Shown: piece by piece, positions 1-5,212 of the stretch | Layout of the letters: each line of letters opens with the position of its first letter | Numbering within the stretch: the first letter of the stretch is position 1 | Assembly: GCA_050050615.1 (NCBI GenBank) | Contig: JASFTV010000262.1 | Location: forward strand, 1 to 5,348 | Direction of reading: 5' to 3' | From: JASFTV01 sp050050615 | GTDB lineage: Bacteria; Desulfobacterota; DSM-4660; Desulfatiglandales; HGW-15 | DNA length: 5,348 nt | The notes under the pieces: generated by a model | Told to the model about the DNA's origin: nothing | Database searches by the model: none | The model's input: only the letters and a program-made list of their open reading frames with translations | Translations under genes and position numbers: made by a program

Positions 1-53
1 GCCCTTTGCCAGAGAGGGAAGGGGCGCAAGAAGTAGCCCTGGGGGGTTGATGG

Positions 54-344
54 ATGTTAGCAAATTATGGTTATAAGGACGCCTCCGGTGACTTTTTCAT
101 CACCATCGATACAGACCTGTGCAACGGCTGTGGGGATTGTGTCACCGTATGCCCGGCCGACATTTTTGTCGTGGTGGACGAGGATCCCAACGACCCTCTG
201 CGGGATGAGCCGGTGGCCATGGTGGTGGCCGAAAAGAAAAAGAAGCTAAAATATGAGTGTAATCCCTGCAAGCCTACTTTGGACAGGCCGCCCCTTCCCT
301 GTGTGGAGGCGTGCAAAGCGGGGGCCATTTCCCATTCTTGGTAA
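54..344 (+). CDS. Small 4Fe-4S dicluster ferredoxin
   Basis: A 96-residue soluble ferredoxin without signal peptide or membrane segment, expected to carry electrons in the cytoplasm. The first cluster motif is canonical: C23-x2-C26-x2-C29-x3-C33-P (CNGCGDCVTVCP). The second is stretched: C69-x2-C72-x10-C83-x3-C87, where typical ferredoxins have x2 in the middle. Eight cysteines therefore fit two 4Fe-4S clusters. A lysine-rich stretch (K61-K64) lies between them, and the protein ends AISHSW. The start is fixed by an in-frame TGA at 48-50, and a G-run (41-46) gives a plausible ribosome site 7 bases upstream. The similar ATG at 50 is in another frame and stops after eight codons. It probably partners the large iron-sulfur flavoprotein downstream and a catalytic subunit upstream of the window. 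The latter point is inference from similar Desulfobacterota gene sets in which a tungsten aldehyde oxidoreductase-type enzyme is adjacent. Confidence 0.93.
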   Translation: MLANYGYKDASGDFFITIDTDLCNGCGDCVTVCPADIFVVVDEDPNDPLRDEPVAMVVAEKKKKLKYECNPCKPTLDRPPLPCVEACKAGAISHSW

Positions 345-367
345 GATAAAATCGTAAGATAAAATCG
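342..367 (+). repeat. Exact 13-bp tandem duplication over the ferredoxin stop codon
   Basis: TAAGATAAAATCG occurs twice back to back (342-354 and 355-367). The first three bases of copy one are the ferredoxin TAA stop, so the duplication does not alter the protein. The second copy also forms the left arm of the adjacent hairpin. It looks like a recent slippage or recombination event. Confidence 0.9.
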
Positions 368-381
368 TTTCACGATTTTAT
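359..381 (+). terminator. AT-rich hairpin after the ferredoxin gene, possible weak terminator
   Basis: ATAAAATCGT (359-368) pairs perfectly with ACGATTTTAT (372-381) across a three-base loop, giving a 10-bp stem. The descending arm is U-rich, but no uninterrupted T-tract follows directly; the next T5 is at 394-398. A second CGATTTT (391-397) can pair with the first copy of AAAATCG (348-354), allowing a nested or competing hairpin. It could be a weak terminator, an mRNA-end stabiliser or simply a repeat. It sits between the ferredoxin gene and the large redox gene and could lower read-through. Confidence 0.3.
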
Positions 382-404
382 TCCATCATTCGATTTTTCC
401 ATAA

Positions 405-437
405 TGTCACCCCCGCGCAAGCGGGGATCCAGTGACA
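405..437 (+). repeat. GC-rich intergenic palindrome with GCAA loop
   Basis: An inner perfect stem CCCCGC/GCGGGG (411-416 and 421-426) encloses a GCAA tetraloop of the GNRA class. An outer stem TGTCAC/GTGACA (405-410 and 432-437) encloses it, with a one-sided internal loop ATCCA (427-431). The layout matches the widespread proteobacterial intergenic family of the general form GTCATTCCCGCG-AAAG-CGGGAATCCAG. On the minus strand it reads LDPRLRGGD, a peptide often seen in spurious ORFs over these repeats. No transposase accompanies it, so it looks like a non-coding mobile-type repeat. Confidence 0.75.
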
Positions 438-460
438 AATGACCAATGACGAATGACAAA
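433..460 (+). repeat. Four tandem TGACNAA heptads
   Basis: The units are TGACAAA (433-439), TGACCAA (440-446), TGACGAA (447-453) and TGACAAA (454-460). Only the fifth base varies. The first unit shares its TGACA with the right arm of the preceding palindrome, so the two elements are fused. On the minus strand the array reads as a HLSFVIGHLS-type peptide, familiar from non-genic ORFs in several anaerobe genomes (from memory). Function is unknown. Confidence 0.8.
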
Positions 461-520
461 TGGCGACGAGGGGAACAAAAAGGCACAAACAAGGATCTAT
501 AAATCCTGAGGACTGAATTT

Positions 521-3040
521 ATGCACCGAGTTATCCTGACCATCAACGGCCAAGACATAGAGGCTGCGGCCGGGGTCTCTATTCTCGAGGCGGCAAGAAC
601 GGCGGGGATCTATATCCCCACCCTCTGCTATCACCCGGATCTGCCACCGGCCGAAGGAAGCCAGACAGCACAGGCGGTGTACCAGGGTGAGCGCGAAATA
701 GAAAATGCCATGCTCGATGAGCCCGGAAAAGACTGCGGCCTTTGCGTGGTCGAGGTCGAAGGGGAGCCGGATCTTGTAGGTTCTTGTGCCGCGGAAGTCA
801 AGCCGGGCATGGTGGTGGTCACTGAAAACCAACGTATCAAGGAGAAGAGGCAGGAGAACCTGATTCCCATCCTGGCCCGGCACAGCCATGCCTGCCTGAT
901 TTGTGCGCAGCAGGAAGGGTGTCCTCGAACGCAGTGTTCCTCCAATGTGCCGGAGAACGAAAGATGCTGCCCCCAGTTTGGCCACTGCGAACTCCAGGAC
1001 GTGGCCAACTACATCGGGATTTCTCCCAGCACACCCAAGTGGTTGCCCACGGATTTCCCCATCCTGCAAGGCGACCCCCTGTTCATCAGGGACTACAACC
1101 TCTGCGTTGGTTGTACCCGATGCGTTCGCGCCTGCCGGGATCTCCGGGGAATTGAGGCCATCGGCTTTGTGTATGATGCGGAAGGCCGGGTCCAGGTTGG
1201 CTCGCTTGCACCGACGTTGGAAGCGTCAGGCTGTAAGTTTTGTACAGCCTGTGTCGAGGTGTGCCCCACGGGCGCCCTGACGGACAAGTCGGCACGAGCC
1301 GGCAAAAAAGAGCAGGATCTCGTCCCTTGCATGGAGGCCTGTCCTGCCCACATTGATATCCCCGGCTATTTGAGACTGATTGCTACAGGAAAAAGGGATG
1401 AGGCGAATGTCGTCATCAGGGAGAAGGTGCCCTTTCCAGGTGTCTTGGGCAGGGTATGCATTCATCCCTGCGAAGAGGCATGCCGCAGAGGCGAGGTGAA
1501 CGAGCCTGTCTCTATCTGCGCACTAAAGAGATATGCTGCGGACGGGGATCAAGGCCTGTGGAAGACAAAGAGCAAACTCGAACCGGATACCGGCAAGAAG
1601 GTGGCGGTCGTGGGGGCCGGGCCTGCGGGACTGGCTGCCGCCTTCTACCTTCGGAAGCAGGGTCATGGGGTCACGGTTTATGAAGGGCGAAGCAAGACCG
1701 GCGGCATGATGCGATACGGCATTCCCCGATATCGTCTCCCTCACGATTTGCTGGACCGTGAGATTGGTGAAATCCTGAGGCTTGGCGTGGATTTCAGACC
1801 CAACCAGAAGTTGGGGGCGGATTTCACGCTGGAGCACCTCCGTGGCGATGGTTATGACGCCGTTTTCCTGGCCGTTGGCGCGCAATTGAGCCGACGCATC
1901 TCGCTGGAAGGATCGGATTTGCCCGATGTGTTGTGGGGTGTCGACTTTCTTGCCCAGGTGGCTGAAGGAGAAGATGTTCATCTTAGAGATCGGGTCATTG
2001 TTATCGGTGCGGGCAACGTGGCCGTAGATGCGGCTCTTACCGCCCTGAGATCTGGGGCGAGCGATGTGACCATGGTCTGCCTCGAGAAGCGGGAGGAGAT
2101 GCCTGCTCATGAATGGCAGATCGAAGGAGCCCTTTCAGAAGGCGTCCAATTGATGACTTCCTGGGGACCGCACAGGATCCTGAGCCAAGATGGTCGGATC
2201 AAGGGCATAGAACTGGTTCATTGTGTTTCTGTGTTCGATGATCAAGGTGTTTTCAACCCCAAATTTGATGACACAAAGGAGAAGATCGAAGGCGACCAGG
2301 TGATCTTGGCAATCGGTCAAGCCTCTGACCTGTCGTTTCTAGAGGGTGATGGTGAGATCTCCGTGAAGGGAGGTCTCATTGTGGCTGACGAGGCAACCCT
2401 TGAGACGGGTATGAAGGGCGTTTATGCTGGTGGGGATGTGGCAGCAGCGCCTGGCGCCATTGTCCATGCTATTTCAGCGGCCCGGAAGGCGGCATCGTCC
2501 ATTGACAAAACCTTGGGAGGTACGGGTGACATTGAAGAAGTCCTTTTTGAAAGAGGCGCACCGAACCCGTATTTAGGCCGCGATGAGGAATTCGCTTCAT
2601 GGTCCCGTCAAAAGGTACCCGAACTCGAACAGGAGGTGAGACATCAAGGTTTCCAAGAGGTCGCGCTGGGTTATGGAGATGAGCAGGCAGTGAAAGAGGC
2701 GAAGCGCTGCCTGCAATGCGACTTACGCCTTCATATGGGATGCAATCCTTCGCCACCTCAAAGAAGGCTGGCCTTTAACGAGGAAAGTATTAATCAGGTT
2801 TCAGAAGAAGAGGGCGTGTTTCAGCTCTATGATGAGGACCATAACGTTTTGGCCATCAAAGGGACGGCCAACCTCCGGCAGGAGCTCTTGCTGGCCTTGG
2901 ATGAGAACGAGAGGGCGGTCTGGTTTAAATTTGAAGAGAATAAGATGTATTCGCAACGTGAGAGTGAACTGATTCAGAAGTACCTCCAAGAGTATGGTGA
3001 GATGCCAGGGGGCGGCGACCTGGACGACGACTTGTTCTAG
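521..3040 (+). CDS. Multidomain iron-sulfur flavoprotein: NuoG-like N-terminus, GltD/NfnB-like FAD-NAD(P)H oxidoreductase, GIY-YIG-like tail
   Basis: An 839-residue cytoplasmic electron-transfer protein. Residues 1-95 form a 2Fe-2S domain (C36, C72, C75, C89). Residues 110-165 resemble the NuoG His-Cys domain (H121-x3-C125-x2-C128-x5-C134, then C156-ELQD). Residues 188-255 hold two 4Fe-4S motifs (C195/198/201/205 and C238/241/244/248). Residues 265-345 match the GltD/DPYD N-terminal cluster region (C270, C274, C313, C317, C321, C333). FAD binding is marked by VVGAGPAG (363-370) and AGGDVA (636-641), and dinucleotide binding by VIGAGNVAVD (494-503). RCLQCD (729-734) closes the oxidoreductase. 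Residues 760-839 resemble a degenerate GIY-YIG fold and end in an acidic tail. ATG 521 follows GAGGA (508-512) at good spacing. It likely moves electrons between NAD(P)H and ferredoxin or a partner enzyme; whether it bifurcates is unknown. Fusions of NuoG-like and GltD-like parts are known in anaerobes. Confidence 0.93.
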   Translation: MHRVILTINGQDIEAAAGVSILEAARTAGIYIPTLCYHPDLPPAEGSQTAQAVYQGEREIENAMLDEPGKDCGLCVVEVEGEPDLVGSCAAEVKPGMVVVTENQRIKEKRQENLIPILARHSHACLICAQQEGCPRTQCSSNVPENERCCPQFGHCELQDVANYIGISPSTPKWLPTDFPILQGDPLFIRDYNLCVGCTRCVRACRDLRGIEAIGFVYDAEGRVQVGSLAPTLEASGCKFCTACVEVCPTGALTDKSARAGKKEQDLVPCMEACPAHIDIPGYLRLIATGKRDEANVVIREKVPFPGVLGRVCIHPCEEACRRGEVNEPVSICALKRYAADGDQGLWKTKSKLEPDTGKKVAVVGAGPAGLAAAFYLRKQGHGVTVYEGRSKTGGMMRYGIPRYRLPHDLLDREIGEILRLGVDFRPNQKLGADFTLEHLRGDGYDAVFLAVGAQLSRRISLEGSDLPDVLWGVDFLAQVAEGEDVHLRDRVIVIGAGNVAVDAALTALRSGASDVTMVCLEKREEMPAHEWQIEGALSEGVQLMTSWGPHRILSQDGRIKGIELVHCVSVFDDQGVFNPKFDDTKEKIEGDQVILAIGQASDLSFLEGDGEISVKGGLIVADEATLETGMKGVYAGGDVAAAPGAIVHAISAARKAASSIDKTLGGTGDIEEVLFERGAPNPYLGRDEEFASWSRQKVPELEQEVRHQGFQEVALGYGDEQAVKEAKRCLQCDLRLHMGCNPSPPQRRLAFNEESINQVSEEEGVFQLYDEDHNVLAIKGTANLRQELLLALDENERAVWFKFEENKMYSQRESELIQKYLQEYGEMPGGGDLDDDLF

Positions 3041-3075
3041 TTACTTTTCTTCTTAAGGCTGTTTGAGAAATAACT

Positions 3076-3112
3076 TCCCCTCCCCTGGCGGGAGGGGATA
3101 GAGGGGAGGGGG
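3076..3112 (+). repeat. C-rich/G-rich hairpin pair with G-quadruplex motif
   Basis: TCCCCTCCC (3076-3084) pairs perfectly with GGGAGGGGA (3090-3098) across a five-base loop. A second G-rich block (3103-3111) is also a perfect 9-bp complement of CCCCTCCCC (3077-3085), so two exclusive hairpins are possible. The plus strand at 3090-3112 has four G-runs of three or more (GGG-A-GGGG-ATAGA-GGGG-A-GGGGG), satisfying the usual G-quadruplex pattern. It begins 35 bases after the flavoprotein stop. No T-tract follows, so an intrinsic terminator is not supported. It may be an intergenic repeat. Confidence 0.65.
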
Positions 3113-3120
3113 AGAGCCTG

Positions 3121-3175
3121 CCCCGGACTTGATCCGGTGTGAGGGGATGCAGTTCTCCATTACTCCATTACTCCA
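3121..3175 (+). repeat. CCGGA/TCCGG mini-hairpin followed by CTCCATTA tandem units
   Basis: CCGGA (3123-3127) pairs with TCCGG (3133-3137) around CTTGA, resembling the common CCGGACTTGATCCGG intergenic repeat. Then CTCCATTA occurs twice in tandem (3155-3162, 3163-3170), with a partial third unit CTCCA (3171-3175). These are non-coding by appearance and belong to the patchwork filling the gap between the flavoprotein and hydrolase genes. Confidence 0.6.
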
Positions 3176-3209
3176 GCTAAGCCTTCGCAGCTAGAGCCTA
3201 CGTGCTGTC

Positions 3210-3226
3210 GCCATAGCGGCTATGGC
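3210..3226 (+). repeat. Perfect 7-bp hairpin GCCATAG-CGG-CTATGGC
   Basis: GCCATAG (3210-3216) and CTATGGC (3220-3226) are perfect reverse complements around a three-base loop. The hairpin lies 43 bases upstream of the hydrolase start codon and could fall in its 5' untranslated region. Nothing ties it to a known riboswitch or operator, and it more likely belongs to the repeat patchwork. Confidence 0.6.
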
Positions 3227-3269
3227 AAAGTCGGCTACTCCACCACGCCAATTTTTGTTGAGGTGAACC

Positions 3270-4088
3270 ATGCGCATCGGAATCTATCAAAGTCAGCCGC
3301 GCTTTGGGGCGGTCCAGGAGAATGTGGGGCAAGCCATCGAGGACCTCAAGGAGAGCGAGGCCGATCTGATGGTCTTGCCGGAACTCTTCAACACCGGTTA
3401 TCAGTTTGTATCGAGAGAAGAGGTTGAAAGCCTTGCCGAAGAGATACCTTCAGGCAAGACTTGCCAAGCCTTGATAGCGCTTTCCAAAACTCAGGGTATG
3501 TTTCTGGTTTTCGGGATGGCTGAAAAGGACGGCCAAAAGGTCTATAATTCCGCCGCGGTGACAGGCCCGAACGGGTTCGTGGGGACGTACCGAAAGGTTC
3601 ACCTTTTTGCGGAAGAAAAGTATCATTTTGACCCCGGCGATACGGGCTTTCAGGTCTTCGATCTGGGACCGGTCCGTATCGGTGTCATGGTCTGTTTTGA
3701 CTGGTTGTTTCCGGAGTCGGCCAGGGCTCTGGCCCTTCTCGGTGCTGATATTATCTGTCACCCGGCGAATCTCGTCCTTCCCCACTGCCAGCAGGCCATG
3801 GTCACCCGTTCCCTGGAAAACGGTGTATTTTCAGCCACAGCAAACCGAACAGGCACCGAGGCAAGGGGCGGGAAGAAACCGTTAGTATTCACAGGCAGGA
3901 GCCAGATCCTGGATAACGCGGGAGGGGTTCTAGCGAGTCTAGGCGAGGAAAAAACAGGGGTCGAAGTTGTCAATATTGATGTGGCTCAAGCGCGCAACAA
4001 GAAGGTTACGGAACAGAATGATCGCCTAAAAGATCGACGACCCGGCTTCTATGAGGTTCTCGTTTTTCAGAAAGGGCATTCGTGTTAG
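3270..4088 (+). CDS. Nitrilase-superfamily carbon-nitrogen hydrolase, PaNit/PH0642-like
   Basis: A 272-residue cytoplasmic hydrolase of the usual single-domain length. The complete catalytic triad is visible: E38 in VLPELFNTGY, K109 in YRKVHLF and C142 in VMVCFDWLFPE, with the supporting glutamate at E116. Triad spacing matches, from memory, the Pyrococcus abyssi nitrilase PaNit (E42, K113, C146) and the P. horikoshii protein PH0642. HPANLVLP, TRSLENGVF and the ARNK and KDRRPGFY motifs near the end also fit that group. Such enzymes split nitriles or amides, releasing ammonia and an acid; the exact substrate cannot be read from sequence. The ATG has a strong GAGGTGA just upstream (3260-3266). 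The gene overlaps the downstream TIM-barrel gene by 7 bases, which implies coupled translation. N-carbamoylputrescine or omega-amidase activity is a less likely alternative. Confidence 0.93.
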   Translation: MRIGIYQSQPRFGAVQENVGQAIEDLKESEADLMVLPELFNTGYQFVSREEVESLAEEIPSGKTCQALIALSKTQGMFLVFGMAEKDGQKVYNSAAVTGPNGFVGTYRKVHLFAEEKYHFDPGDTGFQVFDLGPVRIGVMVCFDWLFPESARALALLGADIICHPANLVLPHCQQAMVTRSLENGVFSATANRTGTEARGGKKPLVFTGRSQILDNAGGVLASLGEEKTGVEVVNIDVAQARNKKVTEQNDRLKDRRPGFYEVLVFQKGHSC

Positions 4089-4984
4089 GGATCTCCACCT
4101 GTTGGTGGCATCAGAAGGAGGGTTCCGGCGATGAGATCATCCGAGATATCCTTGCCCTGGGTCTCCAAGGCATAGAGCTGGAGTACAGGATCTCCCAGGC
4201 CCTTTACCAGCAGATGAAGCCCCACCTGAACAGGGAAGTGAAGGTCCTCAGCATGCACAATTTTTTCCCGAAACCTGAAGACAGAGAAGGCGGGGGGGAC
4301 CTATTCTTGCTCTCCGCCACTGAGGAAGAGGAGCGAAAAAGGGCAGTAAGGTATACCATCCGGACCATGGACCACGCTGAGGAACTTGGTGCAGGGGTTG
4401 TGATCCTCCACCTGGGTCGTGTGGAAATGCCAGAATCCTGTCCCAGCGTTCAGGACTCCAACAACGGTGATCATATAAACATTAGTCATTTGCGGACCAT
4501 TCATGGTGAACAAAGGCGGGCAAGAGAAAGAGCCCACAAAAAGCATTTGGATGCGGTTCTTCTTAGTCTTGAAAAACTAAATCGGGAGGCGGAGAAAAGG
4601 GGCTTGTTTCTAGGGATTGAGAATAGATACTATTTTCATGAAATCCCTGATTTGCGGGAGACCGGAATCATTTTGAGGTCATTTCAAGGCGGACAGGTTC
4701 GTTACTGGCACGACATCGGGCATGCCCACGTGCAGGAAAAAATGGGCCTTGCAGCCCAGAAAGAGTTTCTGCAAGCCTATGGGGATATGCTGATAGGCGT
4801 CCATATCCACGATGCAAAAGGGCTGGATGACCACCTGGCGCCGGGGCAGGGGGAAGTGAATTATGAAGAGCTCTGGCCCTTGTTGAAATCATCTCCCATT
4901 AGAGTTCTAGAGGTTCATTCTAAAGTGGATCGGAGGGATTTGATGGGCGGGATTCAATTGATAAGGGGGCTGGAGATCAACTAG
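4082..4984 (+). CDS. Sugar phosphate isomerase/epimerase-type TIM barrel
   Basis: A 300-residue protein of the xylose isomerase-like TIM-barrel superfamily, which includes AP endonuclease 2-type and sugar/inosose/hydroxypyruvate isomerase enzymes. Likely metal and active-site residues follow the family order: H59 (SMHNFF), H110 (ILHLGR), E180 (GIENR), D211 and H214 (HDIGHAH), H241/H243 with D244 (GVHIHDAKG), and E277 (LEVHS). An early IELEYR strand (31-36) is also typical. A long charged segment (about 113-155) follows the ILHLGR strand. The start is GTG at 4082, inside the end of the hydrolase gene, with AAAGGG (4071-4076) as ribosome site. Translation is therefore probably coupled to the hydrolase. 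It may act on a product of the hydrolase reaction or a related metabolite, but this is inference. Endonuclease IV activity is less likely given its short length and motif set. Confidence 0.9.
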   Translation: MLGISTCWWHQKEGSGDEIIRDILALGLQGIELEYRISQALYQQMKPHLNREVKVLSMHNFFPKPEDREGGGDLFLLSATEEEERKRAVRYTIRTMDHAEELGAGVVILHLGRVEMPESCPSVQDSNNGDHINISHLRTIHGEQRRARERAHKKHLDAVLLSLEKLNREAEKRGLFLGIENRYYFHEIPDLRETGIILRSFQGGQVRYWHDIGHAHVQEKMGLAAQKEFLQAYGDMLIGVHIHDAKGLDDHLAPGQGEVNYEELWPLLKSSPIRVLEVHSKVDRRDLMGGIQLIRGLEIN

Positions 4985-5212
4985 TCTGTTTTAATACAAA
5001 CAACTTATCCAAATGACCATGACGGCCCCCGCTGCGATTGAAGGCTGTCAGGTTATTTGCGATACACAATATTAACGAAGCTTCGCCTCAAACCGATCCA
5101 TCCTCCGTAGCAAGCTACTGCGGAGGACGGACGAGGCGTCTGCTCAGGATGGCCTCTCTCCTCAAGGCGATATCTATAGGCTGGCTGGGCGGATAAATGT
5201 TAAGATCTTTGC
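4985..5212. other. Gap between convergent genes, no gene seen
   Basis: This stretch separates the TIM-barrel gene from the end of the minus-strand gene. No frame shows convincing coding sequence, and no tRNA or clear intrinsic terminator was recognised. TGTTT...AAACA just after the TIM-barrel stop is too weak for a terminator call. The middle part is dominated by palindromes, listed separately. Confidence 0.7.
5076..5138. repeat. Nested palindromic repeat element between convergent genes
   Basis: CGAAGCTTCG (5076-5085) is a perfect 10-bp palindrome. Overlapping it is a larger imperfect cruciform. CGCCTC (5084-5089) pairs with GAGGCG (5133-5138), CCG (5093-5095) with CGG (5128-5130), TCCTCCG (5101-5107) with CGGAGGA (5121-5127), and TAGC (5108-5111) with GCTA (5114-5117), leaving small bulges. 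CCATCCT (5098-5104) can alternatively pair with AGGATGG (5146-5152). It resembles dispersed intergenic repeats built on a CCTCCGTAGC core. Being symmetric between convergent genes, it could affect transcript ends from both sides, but no T-tract supports termination. Confidence 0.65.

Noticed and set aside
1..50. C-terminal tail of an upstream gene
   Set aside because: One frame stays open from the edge to TGA 48-50, only three bases before the ferredoxin start. The other two frames are also open for similar distances (one ends at TAG 34-36), and the visible tail of about 15 residues is not recognisable, so no gene can be assigned.
229..252. Programmed frameshift at the A-rich run in the ferredoxin gene
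   Set aside because: The run encodes a lysine stretch in the normal frame, and both cluster motifs lie in that same frame, so no frameshift is needed.
433..460. CRISPR array
   Set aside because: Units are only 7 bases and contiguous, with no spacers and no cas genes nearby.
474..503. Promoter for the flavoprotein gene using TATAAA at 498-503
   Set aside because: No acceptable -35 lies 16 to 18 bases upstream, and the site is too close to the start codon to give a normal leader.
370..558. 62-residue minus-strand open frame
   Set aside because: Its translation is made by the palindrome and TGACNAA repeats (LDPRLRGGD and HLSFVIGHLS-type peptides), a known source of spurious ORFs.
497..1069. 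190-residue minus-strand open frame
   Set aside because: It lies opposite the 2Fe-2S and His-Cys domains of the flavoprotein gene, has no recognisable domain, and is explained as a shadow frame of GC-rich coding sequence.
1523..2110. 195-residue minus-strand open frame
   Set aside because: Fully antisense to the FAD-binding region with well-conserved motifs on the plus strand, and no domain in its own translation.
3450..3785. 111-residue minus-strand open frame in the hydrolase gene
   Set aside because: Antisense to the catalytic region, where the plus-strand protein has an intact Glu-Lys-Cys triad.
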